From: Phymorhynchus buccinoides
Lineage: Eukaryota; Mollusca; Gastropoda; Neogastropoda; Raphitomidae
DNA length: 64,000 nucleotides
Direction: 5' to 3'
Assembly: GCA_017654935.2 (NCBI GenBank)
Contig: CM065699.1
Coordinates: 8,655,638 to 8,719,637, forward strand
Shown: one piece after another, positions 46,106 to 59,584 of the stretch
Position numbering within the stretch: position 1 is the first letter of the stretch
Layout: the number at the start of each line of letters is the position of its first letter
The notes under the pieces: model-generated
Database searches by the model: none
What the model saw: only the letters and a program-made list of their open reading frames with translations
Told to the model about the DNA's origin: nothing
Translations under genes and position numbers: made by a program

Positions 46106-46762
46106 CTAGCCAATTCTTTGAGACTGAGGTGGTGGTGAGGCGTCCATGAAGTGCCAGAGTGCCTCATACATCTCTTCAGGGGGGATATTGGCATACAAAC
46201 CAACAACATCGATGGTCACCAGCTGGACGTCAGGGCCAAATGGTCCGTAAGTCTCATTCCACTCTTTGAGAAGACTGAGCACATGGGTAGAGTCCTTGAT
46301 GTAGGAGGGCAGTCCAGTGACAAGCTCATGCAGCCAGGTGTCTGCTAGTTTAGAAAGGTTCTCCGTAGGACCACTGCATCCTGAGACGATGGGACGAACT
46401 GGTGGATTGGTGAGAGATTTATGCACTTTGGGGAGGTGATAGAACTGTGGAGTTCTCACACACTTCACCTCAACTAGTGCCCAATTACGCGTTGTCTTGT
46501 TGATGGCACTGTTCTGGTATAAGCGTCTGACTAATTTGTTAGACAGCTCGGCAACTTTGAGTGTTGGGTTGTTTTCTACCTCAACATAATGGGAAGTGTT
46601 GCCGAGCTGGCTGATGCCCTCCCCAATGTAGTCATCGACGTTTTGGACAACAACAGCGCCTCCTTTGTCTGCACTGCTGATTCTGATCTTGCGATCAAGA
46701 CCAGTTACAAGAACTTGGCATCTTGAAACAGCTGTCGTGGACTGGGCTCTGTCTTGCCTCCC
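46106..46762 (-). pseudogene. Penelope-like RT fragment, copy 2
   Basis: Same truncated frame as 8978-9628 but with the complete RPIVSGCSGPTENLS block, so it is the more ancestral copy here. Motif-A Asp present in VTIDVVGLYANIP; ends at TAG before the YADD motif. Confidence 0.85.
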
Positions 46763-46943
46763 CTAAAAAAGGAGGACAAACTAAACTAGCACTCTATGTT
46801 TTTTAGAACATAGATCAAAATACCAAGACAGACAGACAGATAAGAATCTATTCTACGAACAAGGAAGATAGACATGGAAAGTGCATGTTTGAGCTACACT
46901 ACATAAGAATTAACCCACAAGTTCGAGACAAATTAAAGTATGT

Positions 46944-46973
46944 CTGTTCTCTTTATATATATAAAGAGAACAG
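46944..46973. repeat. Perfect 30-bp palindrome, copy 2
   Basis: Identical to 9809-9838. Confidence 0.9.
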
Positions 46974-46995
46974 TTTTATCAATTATTATAAAACT

Positions 46996-47691
46996 CGTCC
47001 CACTATCTTTATAGATATACATATCCCACATGTATCTGTTCCAGGTCGGAGGACGTTAAACGGATGTTCATCATCAAGTAGAGGGTGACGTTAGATTTGG
47101 GTAACAACAGATACCTTCTATGATCCTGTTACCATATGCTTCCTTAGCTGTTTAATTAAAATTCATCACTCTTTGTCCTTTAATTTACGTTCCCATGTTA
47201 TGTAATGATTTTTCAGACAAACAAATATTGTGCAAGCACGAAACTTACATTAAGCCCTTCCTGTCATAGACAGAACATTTACAGGAACGAATGTTTTGCA
47301 GTTCTACTCCTATAAAACTAGTAATTTTTCGTTCTCTTATTCCAACAACTGACCAATTTATTTTCTTAGGTGGTCAGATTTTCTTAGGTGGTCAAAAGTC
47401 GGTCCTCTAATTCCAGTGCAAATACGCAAAATGGCTTACATTACGGTTAACAGAATAATTGGACAAAGGTGATTATTTGGAGTAACAAACATGGGATCTT
47501 ACACCGCGCCAGGAAAGAGTTAACACAAGTAGTTGGGTTGACGAATGTAGTTTCCAAGGTGTCAACGAAAAGTGGTCGACAAAAAGTGGTTGGGTTCGAC
47601 AAAAGTGGTTGGTCGAAAAATGGTGTTTTACGTCCTCTCGGTCTCGAACAGACACATATGGGACATTTGTAGATACAAAGATGGTGGGAAC
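46996..47691. mobile_element. Inverted-repeat-bounded segment, copy 2
   Basis: Counterpart of 9861-10556 with the same inverted arms. No coding capacity. Confidence 0.45.
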
Positions 47692-49346
47692 AATACTGGA
47701 GGCAATGCCCTGGAGGCAGTGCAACTCCAGTAAAGTCCCGATTTTTTTAACAATACAGATAGGCGTAGCGTTGCAAAAAGGGTGGTTGGTCGATGTTACG
47801 CAGTGTTTTGGGCGTTTTTTGTGATGCCATATTTCTGGTTTGGAACCTCAGCGCAGTATGCGTATCACGTGACGCGTAGATGTGTATTGACCGATTTCGT
47901 TCAGTTGAGTTCAGTTGCCATGTTTGTCTTGAATGGGACACATCGGTTTTTTGTGTGGTCCTCAGCTGTTAGCTTTGGGATGTGGACCGGGGGCAACTCA
48001 ATTATGTTTTTTGTAAGCTGCTGTTGATGCAGGTTCGTACCTATGGGTTTACTCTCTTGTTATTTCTATGAATACAGTTGTTGCATTCCTTGTATGGAAT
48101 TCTAATTTTTGGCTTCGTTTGGTGAGTTCGTTACTTGGTTGTGATAGACGTCAAGGTGGTGTGTCAAAGGTATTACTCTTTGTGAATGTTGGAAGAAGTC
48201 AATGATAGTTTGCAGGTTCCAAGGTGTTGTGTTGAGTGCGTTGTTGTTTGGTAATAATCAGTTTGTTCCATTTTGATGGTGGTTTGTTCTTTGTTAACAG
48301 GAGACTATTTGGTTGGTAAGTCTCGTGGGCTGTTAACACGTACATATTTTGGATAGCTTGTATATGGTTGGTATCGATCATTTCAGCTTCTGTGGCTGGC
48401 TAGGAGAGTGGTGTGGCATGGGCCCCATCTCCTTTGACGCGCTGACTTTCCTTTCCGTGCGGCGGTCTGGAGCAAAGTGACAGAGTCGGCAACACCAGGA
48501 TGCACGCGGGCAGACGCGACTTCGTTCTGCACCGGCGGGCCTGGTTGAAGAGAAAACGGCAGGAGTGCACTGGGAGCACCTGCGCTATTTACTGCCAGTT
48601 TGGTTTGTGGGATTGAGTAGTAGATAAAATGAGTTAGTTTTGGATAACTACGAAGGAACCTACTACTTGTGTACTTGTAAATGGAGATGGTTTTGGAAAA
48701 CTCAAATGGGAGACAATTTGAGGATTAATTAAGAAAATGTGTTATTGAAATAGTTTCCCTTTTCTAGGTATATTAAGAAAAGGCAAAACACCCGAAGGAA
48801 TTTTATATTTAGTGTGGAGAGTGAACTGAAGTTGAATGATAATTGAATGCGAAGCTTTCTTTTGATTTAATAGTTGACCAGGATTGAATTCTACCTGCTT
48901 TTGTGGACTGTTGTTGATTGTTCGTCTGTGTCGTGAGGTGTGGATAATTTGGAGAGAGAGAGAGACACGAACATTCTCATGCGCTTGCATAGTCATACAC
49001 TTTGATTGTTAATGTTCATTATTTCCCCTCACGCACGGGTGTAACAGTCGACCAAAACTGGGCTCTTATACGAGTATACGTTGTGTCTAATAATATTAGC
49101 TTGCTGACGTGTGTGTACCCTTTCACCACGTCGTGTCCAATTAGCAAGAACTGACCAGCGTCAACACTAGTTAGTGGCCCTGGGAGTCGATTACCAATCA
49201 TTTGGCTAAGCCAGTGACTGACCCCTAGTCCTGAAATAGAACTGTTGAAAGGTTCGTGACCCTAATTATAAGTGCAAAGGTTCATAACGCATTTTTGAGT
49301 GCAATGTACTGACCGCCTTTACCTGTTTCAAAAGTTAGTTTGAGTA
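47692..49346. other. Non-coding stretch, copy 2
   Basis: Counterpart of 10557-12208. The 1-bp insertion near 47711 and others shift the short frames present in copy 1, evidence that they are not genes. Confidence 0.6.
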
Positions 49347-49347
49347 C

Positions 49348-49402
<55 letters not shown>

Positions 49403-49457
49403 CATCTTCTATAGCGCTATTCTCCTGACACAGCATGACTCACCGCGCTTTACATGG
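49347..49457. repeat. (TAA)n-TATAGCGC element member 1, copy 2
   Basis: Counterpart of 12209-12318 with the same blocks and similar (TAA)n length. Confidence 0.8.
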
Positions 49458-50074
49458 GGAACAAATCATCAACCAATAGTGAACATAGAAAGAAAGTTCG
49501 TTGGTTATGAGAAAGAGAAGAATAACACCTGAAATAAGTTATTATGGCTTGAAATAGAACCGTTGAAATTGGTCGATAAGTGCTGAGCTCATATTACTGA
49601 CGCTTTGGTTGCTTTGAACTGTTCTTTTGTGTCTGGAAGGCACGCATATGTTACGCCCAATCTGTGAAATTGCCCATTTCATGAAATGTGCAAAATGGTT
49701 TGCCCAGTTCGTGAAATAGCCAATTTAAAACTTACAATTTAGAAAAGCAATTGGAATTAAAAGCAAGTGGATCGCTGGGCGGCAGATAAGTTCACGGGCG
49801 GGCGAATTTTGGCACATGGCAGCAGCATGACGCATCTGAGCTCCAGTGACTAGAAACTAAGCAATTGCCAAACAAAAATGAATAAATAACAAGATACAGC
49901 TCAGACAAGGACGATCTAGCCCAAAGAATGTGGGGGGTTTCATGGTCAAGGTCAGAACGCCAATAATTTATGCTCGGTTGTCTTCTACTCTACGTCATAC
50001 ACCACAACACACAATCTGAAGCACTTCTGTCAAGTAAAAATGTGGAAAATATGGCTTAAAACCCAGGTTTTTTT
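49458..50074. other. Non-coding with CATGAAAT hairpin (49655-49731), copy 2
   Basis: Counterpart of 12319-12935; the hairpin stem has one mismatch here (AAATGTGC for AAATGGGC). No gene. Confidence 0.6.
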
Positions 50075-50430
50075 AGACCCCAACCACTTTCAAGGCCTAC
50101 CGATCTCCTTGACCTTGACCTTGATCGCTTTACCATCATCATATTTGCCATACACCAATGCACCTACATGCCAAATCTGAAGATTAAGTCCAACGGTGTA
50201 GAAGTTATCACCCTTAACATATTTTAGGTTTTCAAGGTCATGATCACGATTGCGATAATTTATGCACGGATGTCTTCCCCTTTTGGGTGACACACCACCA
50301 CACCAAATTTGAAGCGGTTCTGTCAAGCGGTTCGGGATAAAACGCTCACGGACGGACGAACGCACGGATGCACGGTCGGACGGACGGACGGATGGAACAA
50401 AAACAATGATTCACGAAGCTTCGCTCCGGA
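50075..50430. repeat. GACCTTGACC dispersed repeat with (GGAC)n end, copy 2
   Basis: Counterpart of 12936-13290. A few small indels (AGATTAAGTCC for AGACTCTAAGTCC, TTATCACCC for TTATGGCCC). Confidence 0.75.
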
Positions 50431-50798
50431 ATTAATATTTTTTGTTCATTAGCACACAGAGATCAAGAATGGGTTCAAAAAACGTTGCTATTCTACCCAC
50501 AACTTGGCAGGAAATCAAAACAATCACGTGGGGACCTCTTAGCTCAAAGGACGCAAGGAGGACGGGGTCTAAGATGTGAGAGGAATGATGTCACATGGGG
50601 TTTAAATGTCTCCGAACGGGTGTGCATCCCATCGATTAAGGGTCTGCACCCCCAGTAAAGGATGTACGCTCCAGTCAAGGGTGTGTAGGTGTATCTCCCA
50701 AAGGACGCAAGGAGGACAGGGGCTAAGATATCTGTATTTGTTACGTTGAAGGAGCCTATGAAGGCTATTACTCAACGGAAAGGGGAGAGCGCTTTACG

Positions 50799-51400
50799 AG
50801 TTTAAAAGTACTGTCCAGGTGGTATGACAGTGAGCTAAAAGTACTGTCATGATGGTAACTATGACAGTGAGTTAAAAAGTACTGTCCTGATGGTATGACA
50901 GTGAGTTTAAAAGTACTGTCCTGATGGTATGACAGTGAGTTTAAAATACTGTCCTGGTGGTATGACAGTGAGTTTAAAGTACTGTCCTGATGGTATGACA
51001 GTGAGGTTAAAGTACTGTCCTGGTGGTATGACAGTGAGTTTAAAAGTACTGTCCTGGTGGTATGACAGTGAGTTAAAAGTACTGTCCTGGTGGTATGACA
51101 GTGAGTTTAAAATACTGTCCTGATGGTATGACAGTGAGTTTAAAATACTGTCCTGATTGTATGACAGTGAGTTTAAAATACTGTCCTGGTTGTATGACAG
51201 TGAGTTTAAAATACTGTCCTGGTGGTATGACAGTGAGTTTAAAATACTGTCCTGGTGGTATGACAGTGAGTTTAAAATACTGTCCTGGTGGTATGACAGT
51301 GAGTTTAAAATACTGTCCTGGTGGTATGACAGTGAGTTTAAAATACTGTCCTGGTGGTATGGCAGTGAGTTAAAATGTTACTGTCCTGATGGATGACAGT
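50799..51400. repeat. 33-bp minisatellite, copy 2
   Basis: Same unit and total length (602 versus 603 bp) as 13660-14262, but the order of unit variants differs, for example three consecutive CCTGATGG/CCTGATTG units at 51115-51165. Confidence 0.95.
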
Positions 51401-51805
51401 AAGACAATGGGCCATAGACCTTTCTTTTGCGGCATCTAGGCAAGACCACTCCGGCTAGCGCAGCGCTCACCTAGGCTCATGAGGCGCTGAAGGGTCGTGT
51501 GCGTCGCACGCTCAATGAAAAGGGAGGATAACTGCAAAACAGCAAAGAGCCAAGGGAGACTATAGCTGTCCAGTGTAGAGTACCTTATCCATGTGAAAAC
51601 AAAGCTCCATGAGCAGAAGTGACGTCAAACACGGCCCACGGGACGGAAACCAACCGCGCGCTAAGAGCTCGGCGGTTCTCGGCCTCGCAATAATTCTATA
51701 CCAAACGGATGATTGCTTCTAACAAGTAATGCTCAGATGGTTTCACTTGTTTAAACCAAAACTCCTGTACTGGTCATAGTTACTTCAGTCTGGTCTGCTT
51801 ATGTA
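51401..51805. other. Spacer between minisatellites, copy 2
   Basis: Matches 14263-14665 with no difference I noticed. Nothing recognised. Confidence 0.5.
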
Positions 51806-54330
51806 CATGTCTGTGTGATCCATGTCAGCTCAGTGTGGAACTCAGTGTGGACTGACTCTGTGTGATCCATGTCAGCTCAGTGTGGAACTCAGTGTGGACT
51901 GACTCTGTGTGATCTATGTCAGCTCAGTGTGGACTGATTATGTCTGTGTGATCCATGTCAGCTCGGTGTGGAGCTCAGTGTGGACTGACTCTGTGTGATC
52001 TATGTCAGCTCAGTGTGGACTGATTATGTCTGTGTGATCCATGTCAGCTCAGTGTGGACTGATTCTGTCTGTGTGATCCATGTCAGCTCAGTTTGGAACT
52101 CAGTGTGGACTGACTCTGTGTGATCCATGTCAGCTCAGTGTGGACTGATTCTGTCTGTGTGATCCATGTCAGCACAGTGTGGACTGATTATGTCTGTGTG
52201 ATCCATGTCAGCACAGTGTGGACTGATTCTGTATGTGTGATCCATGTCAGCTCAGTGTGGACTGACTCTGTCTTTGTGATCCATGTCAGCTCAGTGTGGA
52301 CTGATTCTGTCTGTGTGATCCATGTCAGCTCAGTGTGGACTGATTCTGTCTGCGTGATCCATGTCAGCTCAGTGTCGACTGATTATGTCTGTGTGATCCA
52401 TGTCAGCTCAGTGTGGACTGATTCTGTCTGTGTGATCCATGTCAGCTCGGTGTGGACTGATCCATGTCAGCTGAGTGTGGTCTGTCTGTGTGATCCATGT
52501 CAGCTCGGTGTGGTCTGATTCTGTCTGTGTGATCCATGTCAGCTCAATGTGGACTGATTCTGTCTGTGTTATCCATGTCAGCTCAGTGTGGTCTGATTCT
52601 GTATGTGTGATCCATGTCAGCTCGGTGTGGACTGATTCTGTCTGTGTGATCCATGTCAGCTGAGTGTGGACTGATTCTGTCTGTGTGATCCATGTCAGCT
52701 CGGTGTGGTCTGATTCTGTCTGTGTGATCCATGTAAGCTGAGTGTGGACTAATTCTGTCTGTGTGATCCATGTCAGCTCAGTGTGGACTGATTATATCTG
52801 TGTGATCCATGTCAGCTCAGTGTGGACTGATTCTGTCTGTGTGATCCATGTCAGCTCAGTGTGGACTGACTCTGTGTGATCCATGTCAGCTCAGTGTGGA
52901 CTGATTCTGTCTGTGTGATCCATGTCAGCTCAGTGTGGACTGATTTTGTCTGTGTGATCCATGTCAGCTCAGTGTGGAACTCAGTGTGGACTGACTCTGT
53001 GTGATCTATGTCAGCTCAGTGTGGACTGACTCTGTCTGTGTGATCCATGTCAGCACAGTGTGGACTGATTATGTCTGTGTGATCCATGTCAGCTCAGTGT
53101 GGACTGATTATGTCTGTGTGATCCATGTCAGCTCAGTGTGGACTGACTCTGTCTGTGTGATCCATGTCAGCTCAGTGTGGATTGATTCTGTCTGTGTGAT
53201 CCATGTCAGCTCAGTGTGGACTGATTCTGTCTGCGTGATCTATGTCAGCTCAGTGTCGTCTGATTATGTCTGTGTGCTCCATGTCAGCTCAATGTGGACT
53301 GAATCTGTCTGTGTGATCCATGTAAGCTCAGTGTGGACTGATCCATGTCAGCTGAGTGTGAGTCTGTCTGTGTGATCCATGTCAGCTCAGTGTGGTTTGA
53401 TTCTGTCTGTGTGATCCATGTCAGCTCAATGTGGACTGATTCTGTCTGTGTTATCCATGTCAGCTCGGTGTGGTCTGATTCTGTATGTGTGATCCATGTC
53501 AGCTCAATGTGGACTGATTCTGTATGTGTGATCCATGTCAGCTGAGTGTGGACTGATTCTGTCTGTGTGATCCATGTCAGCTCAGTGTGGTCTGATTCTG
53601 TCTGTGTGATCCATGTAAGCTGAGTGTGGACTAATTATGTCTGTGTGATCCATGTCAGCTCAGTGTGGACTGATTCTGTGTGTGTGATCCATGTCAGCTC
53701 AGTGTGGACTGATTCTGTCTGTGTGATCCATGTCAGCTGAGTGTGGACTGATTATGTCTGTGTGATCCATGTCAGCTCGGTGTGGACTGATTCTGTCTGT
53801 GTGATCCATGTCAGCTCAGTGTGGACTGATTATGTCTGTGTGATCCATGTCAGCTCAGTGTGGACTGATTATGTCTGTGTGATCCATGTCATCTCAGTGT
53901 GGACTGAATTATGTCTGTGTGATCCATGTCATCTCAATGTGGACTGATTCTGTCTGTGTGATCCATGTCAGCTCAGTGTGGACTGATTCTGTCTGTGTGA
54001 TCCATGTCAGCTCAGTGTGGACTAATTATGTCTGTGTGATCCATGTCAGCTCAGTGTGGACTGATTCTGTCTGTGTGATCCATGTCAGCTCAGTGTGGAC
54101 TGATTCTGTCTGTGTGATCCATGTCAGCTCAGTGTGGACTGATTCTGTCTGTGTGATCCATGTCAGCTCAGTGTGGACTGATTCTGTCTGTGTGATCCAT
54201 GTCAGCTCAGTGTGGACTGATTCTGTCTGTGTGAACCATGTCAGCTCAGTGTGGACTGATTCTGTCTGTGTGATCCATGTCAGCTCAGTGTGGACTGATT
54301 CTGTCTGTGTGATCCATGTCAGCTCAGTGT
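51806..54330. repeat. 39-bp minisatellite, copy 2
   Basis: Same unit as 14666-17200, total 2525 versus 2535 bp. Both ends line up unit by unit; the interior differs in unit order (e.g. GCACAG units at 52170-52215, GATTATATC at 52793). Homogeneous 3' end as in copy 1. Confidence 0.95.
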
Positions 54331-54399
54331 CGTTTACTGTAGAATCAAGACACTGAGCATACAACTGGTCCACAGATCAGTCAGCATTGTGGGAATAAT

Positions 54400-54616
54400 A
54401 GGTGAAGACGGGGTAAAAAAAACCATGGGCGGGTAAGAAGCCCATGCCAATTATCTCATGAAATAAAGAACTTTTCAGTCAAATTTGCCCATGAGACGAA
54501 TGCTAAACATTAACACTCGTCTCATGGGCAAAATGTGAATGAAATTGGCTTTATTTCATGAAATAATCGGCATGGACTTCTTACCCGCCCATGGGCTTTT
54601 TACCCCGTCTTCCCCT
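54400..54616. mobile_element. Foldback MITE member 1, copy 2
   Basis: Counterpart of 17262-17482; arms nearly intact with a few mismatches (GAAATAATCGG for GAGATAATTGG). Confidence 0.85.
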
Positions 54617-55230
54617 ACCAGGACTTCCAATTTTACGTGGAGATAAGAAGAACCGGAAGATGATGAAACAAAAACCTCCATCCACTTTAGTACAGGAGCT
54701 AGGCGACTGGAATTGGACATGTTGGATTGAAGCATGAAACTTGGTGTGAAGCTTCTTTTCGTCCTACCGATCCAATGGACCCCAGAATATCGTTGCGTCC
54801 GTATGCGTCACGTGATATGCGTTTAAAACGCCTGAACCCAAACCAAGATTTATCTCTAAAACTAGTAAAATCTGACGAACTGTGTGATCAAATATAATGA
54901 AAGGAATAAAAGTAAATGTAATGATGCTAGATTAATATTTAAGAATCAAACATTTGAAAATGTATGTTGAAAGTACTAACACTGTGGAAACCTCCGCCAA
55001 AATGTTTCAGCTTAATAGGCCCCAAATGACCGAAAGTTGGCACTTTGGGGTAGAGTTTCGTAACTTTGGGCACATATAGAACACTCATAGATTATGTTTC
55101 TGCTGGTAAGCAAGCTGACAGAGTCACCTGTTGGTCGGATGGAGCCGCTAAACCAGATACTTTTAAAGGCGTCTGATCATCAATACGACTGCACTTGCTT
55201 AACCCCTGCAAAGGGAAGTAAAGCGCTATT
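54617..55230. other. Spacer between MITEs, copy 2
   Basis: Counterpart of 17483-18088, scattered substitutions and 1-bp indels. No gene. Confidence 0.4.
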
Positions 55231-55446
55231 AGGGGAAGACGGGGTTAAAAGCGCATGGGCGGGTCAGAACCCACCCCAATTATCTCATGAACTGTAGCAC
55301 ATTTCAGTCTCATGTACACCACGACACCAGCGTTAATGTCTAGCATTCGTCTGATGGAAAAATTTGACTGAAATTTTCTTTATTTTCATGATATAATTGG
55401 GGTGGGCTTCTTACCCGACCATGCCTTTTTACCCCGTCTTTCCCTA
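55231..55446. mobile_element. Foldback MITE member 2, copy 2 (eroded arms)
   Basis: Counterpart of 18089-18304. Many changes on both arms (GGGTCAGAACCCACC, CATGAACTGTAGCACA, CATGTACACCACGACACC), so the hairpin is imperfect here. Confidence 0.75.
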
Positions 55447-55493
55447 TAAAATGTTCAGTATTATTATTATTATGATGTACACACACTCATGTA

Positions 55494-55596
55494 CACACAC
55501 ACACACAATCACATCTAGAACACAACCACATGTGCGTTGCACACACACACACACACACACGCCACCACACAAACACACACACCACACACACACAAC
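55494..55596. repeat. (CA)n microsatellite, copy 2
   Basis: Shorter and interrupted relative to 18394-18439 (GCCACCACACAAACAC). Confidence 0.85.
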
Positions 55597-55659
55597 GGTG
55601 GTGTGGGACTAGCGGTATCTGGTAACAAAATTATGCTTCCGTTGAAGTATCTTTCGCCC

Positions 55660-55749
55660 GATCCATGAAATTGCTTATTTCATGGAATGGGCAAGACGGG
55701 TTGCCCAGTGGGCCCATGCCCAGACCCAGTTCATGAAATGGACAATTAC
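55660..55749. repeat. CATGAAAT hairpin family member 2, copy 2
   Basis: Counterpart of 18503-18594 with CCCGATCC in place of CTGGATCC at its left edge. Confidence 0.6.
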
Positions 55750-55879
55750 ACTTTGTGTTGGTATTTAGCAGAATCTTGCTACAAGGCCACGACACAACAA
55801 CCTTCCATGATATGCTGAATGCAAATCGGCAACTTGGTCAGATCCTGTCGCCACTTAGGCCACAACAGCAAACAAGCGC

Positions 55880-56065
55880 ATACATACACACCACACACAC
55901 GCGCGCGCGCGCGCACACAGGCGCACACACACACCCACACGCACTCACGCACACGCACGCACGCGCACACACGCATTCACGCGCACGCACACACGCACGC
56001 ACACGCGCCCGCACGCACGACACACACACACACACACACACACAACCAAGCAACAACAACAACAA
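55880..56065. repeat. (CA)n/(CGCA)n/(CAA)n compound microsatellite, copy 2
   Basis: Counterpart of 18720-18909 with different internal order and a (CG)n patch at 55901-55914. Confidence 0.9.
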
Positions 56066-56894
56066 CAAAGAGGACTTTAGACTTAAAATTAAACTTGGTA
56101 ACGCCAAAGACACTCTATAGTCTATGGTAACACTTTGATACAATCACACGGGAACAATGACGTCACATAGAAAAAAACACGTCACACAGCCAAAGGAGAT
56201 GAAAAGAAATCTTATTCTCAAGAAAATAATATTAATATAACAACCTCTGACGTGCTTCAAGACGTTAGTGCATGTCGGAAATTGCATAAAACGGTGGGTC
56301 GATCTTGGAGATACTGTAATACCAGGAAATACCCGAACTTACTAAATTAATGTTATTATCAAACTTTGCCTATGTATATAAATCTCCCACTATGTCGTGA
56401 GATCCTGGGCCTATAGGGGTCCTATGATCTATTACAATCTATTCTTGACCATTGAGTGGTCACATGCTAGTCGTCACTCAAGTCAAGTGGTTGGCCCTCA
56501 ATAGACGATTTTCGGAGGAAAAACCCCATAGGGGAGAGCACTTCTTAAAAAATAGTTATTTACCTCCATTGCTCGGTCACATAATATAGCAGCAATTGCA
56601 ACGATGGCGTCGAAGATTGAAACCGCAAAGGATGCGACGGTCAGCGACTTATAAATGACATATTATTTTATAATGACGCACGGTGTTCTAATTAGTGTTG
56701 TTTGTCTGCTCAAACACACGAGTCGATAGTCTACGATAGCTGATGGTAGAGTGACTTCCCCTGTTTGACCGATTGAATTAGGCAAGATCATTCCCACACA
56801 CCATGAAATTACTCCCCTTAATTATTTCCGAATAATTCCTATTAGCATGACGTCAGCCTGTAGGCGGGGCTAGACACCATATGACACCACCTCG
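56066..56894. other. Non-coding flank, copy 2
   Basis: Counterpart of 18910-19722 with clustered differences at 56480-56730. Nothing recognised. Confidence 0.5.
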
Positions 56895-57140
56895 TCTGAA
56901 CAGGAAAAGCCTCGAGTTTGTGTGATTCACTTCCAGGATTCAAAACGTGACACTTTTACATACATATCTGAATAAAAAGAACCTGAAAACAGACTTACAA
57001 AGCTCAAGGGCATCTGTAAACGTAGACTTTTGGAACCTCCTGATTCTGCCTATCGCATGGAATATTCCTGCAGGTTAGTGCCTGAAGAACTGAAACAAGA
57101 GCATGGCTATCACAGAGACTGCTATCAGATATTATATTAA
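56895..57140 (+). pseudogene. HGYHRDCYQ exon-like fragment, copy 2
   Basis: Counterpart of 19723-19968; same frame, same TAA interruption (56973-56975), no substitutions noticed. Unusually well conserved compared with the flank on its left. Confidence 0.5.
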
Positions 57141-57365
57141 AGATTATATTTAAAGTTTTACCAAAATCACGTCCATGATTCTTTAAAGATGTGTGTCCAT
57201 AACGAAACCCTTGAAAATATGGTGTATACGTAAGATTTTCAGTTTTGATTATTGTTAGAAAATCAAATGTATACAAACATAATTATACTCATTAGTTGTT
57301 CCTTGATAGATTAACACAACCGCAAAACTAAGTTAAAAATTTGGTGTTTAATTTAAATAATACAT

Positions 57366-58510
57366 TTCCCTGGTCACAATAATGCTCTGGTTTATGAAAT
57401 AAAAGAAAAAAGTCAAGCACCTAATTCTTTGCTTTCTTTCTATTTAATAATACCAGGAGAAGTCATATATTTCCCTGGTCGCTATAATGCTCTGGTTTAT
57501 GAAATAAAAGAAAAAAAGTCAAGCACCTAATTCTTTCCTTTCTTTCTATTTAATAAGACCAAGAGAAGTCATATATTTCCCTGGTCGCTATAATGCTCTG
57601 GTTTATGAAATAAAAGAAAAAAGTCAAGCACCTAATTCTTTGCTTTCTTTCTATTTAATAATACCAAGAGAAGTCATATATTTCCCTGGTCGCTATAATG
57701 CTCTGGTTTATGAAATAAAAGAAAAAAGTCAAGCACCTAATTCTTTGCTTTCTTTCTATTTAATAAGACCAAGAACCCAAAACAAACCCCAAGAGAAGTC
57801 ATATATTTCCCTGGTCGCTATAATGCTCTGGTTTATGAAATAAAAGAAAGAAAGAAAAGAAAAGGGAATTCGAAATTAATAGGGGGAAATTAGAAAATTA
57901 TAGAAAGAGAAATCAGAAATTGATGGGTGATCGCTGGAATGCTCTGGTTTTTGATGGATGGATGAAATTGAGTGGAGCATTGAATTGATTTGATGAATTG
58001 AATGAGTTAATAATGATGAATTGTGTGTGATGTGATGTTGGTGGTTTGTGTTGAAAACTGGTTGTTGGAATAAAAGAGTAAAGATTGAAGCAACTAATTC
58101 TTTCCTTTCTTTCTATTTAATAAGAAAAAAAGAAGTCATATATTCAGAAGAAAATAAAATATACTTAGGTTTACGATTTTGTACGCCAAAAAAGTCAAGC
58201 ACACAAAACTGACTTTTCGACCAAGAGAATAATACTAAGAGAAGTCACAGATTTCCCTGGAAACTATACATGCTCTGAAAATGTATTCATGTCGAGATAA
58301 CATGAGACGTAGCATCATGCTAACTAAACTTAGAAGCTCTTGCCAACAGGCCCCAGGACTTTAATGGGACTTTTTGGAGAGAAACATTGTGTTTGCATCA
58401 TGTTAAGTCTCATTAAAACTCAACGTGAACATCGTCCCTGCTATTATGAAATAAGTACTATATAAGTCAAGCACCTAATTCTTTCCTTTCTTTCTATTTA
58501 ATAAGACCAA
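57366..58510. repeat. 106-bp tandem repeat, copy 2 (shorter and scrambled)
   Basis: About five clear units to 57850, then about 420 bp in which only fragments of the unit survive (CTAATTCTTTCC at 58100, AGTCAAGCAC at 58193, AGAGAAGTCAC at 58238), then the MITE remnant and a final partial unit. An insertion AACCCAAAACAAACCCC sits at 57773-57789. Confidence 0.85.
58280..58440. mobile_element. Eroded copy of the 153-bp foldback MITE
   Basis: Left arm GTATTCATGTCGAGATAACA still matches 21063-21215; the right arm is heavily altered (GAGAAACATTGTGTTTGCAT) and no longer pairs well. Confidence 0.8.
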
Positions 58511-58802
58511 GACAAACTAAACAAAAATACAGAGACACTATAATCATTGATTTGAACCGTTGACTCCAACAGGAAAATGTCAAACTGTAGGTGGGTTTCA
58601 AAGCAATAAATCACACGTGTGGCGAACGAACACATTTACAGCAACAAAGTTAATAGATCATTCTCTACAACAGGCCATACATCAGAGATCATTATCAGGC
58701 GAAAGAAGTTTCCAGTTCGCGAATACACATCTGTCTATGCATTCGTGCTCGCACACACGCGCGCGTAACCTCACTCACTCACTCCATCCACAAACAATAA
58801 TA

Positions 58803-58889
58803 TCTCTCTCTCTCTCTTTCTCTCTCTCTCTCATCTTCCTCATCTTCCCCTCCCCCCCCTTCTCTCTCTCTATTCTCTCTCTCTCTCTG

Positions 58890-58930
<41 letters not shown>
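58803..58930. repeat. Interrupted (CT)n tract, copy 2
   Basis: CT runs broken by CATCTTCCTCATCTTCCCCT and C-runs, unlike the pure tract at 21571-21676. Confidence 0.9.
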
Positions 58931-59580
58931 GTATGTGTGTATGTATCCATGGGTAAATGTATGAGTGTGTAGGTGTGAACGGGATATATATGTCGCAGTA
59001 GAAATCGGAATCCAGTACGATTCGGAATCCTACTAGTACAAATCGGAATTTCGAGACGAAAAACAAAAGGACGAGTATAACTTTGATCTTTGAGAGCACT
59101 CACTGCCCGCAGACCTGCCTACCCCTACGGATTTTCCGTAGTTCCTACGGAATGTGACTATAAACTACGGAACTACGGTTGATAACCAAATTCTACGATT
59201 TTCTGTGTGACAGCGAATCAGTTTGCGAAGTTATTTGATGGACAAAAATAACAAGAAAGATCGAAGAAGAAGAGTCTATCATTATCTACTCAATCACACA
59301 GTGCACAATACACAGAAAGTTTTCTGTAATGCGGATAGGCAGAACGCGAGATCGCTTGCACCGTGTGCCGATGTGATTTCTCAAGTTGGGGGCCGGCGGG
59401 GGACTCGATGATTGACAGCGGCATGTTGAATCAAACAACACACATTGCAATCGGCGTTAGCTGCACCGAAAAACACCCAGAGCATAACAAATTGCTTCGC
59501 TACAAACAACGAAACCGAGCTGAGTGTCAAAGATTTGACTCACAGAGGCATTCGAAGTGAAAGTAGGCCTGATGTTTCCC

Positions 59581-59584
<4 letters not shown>

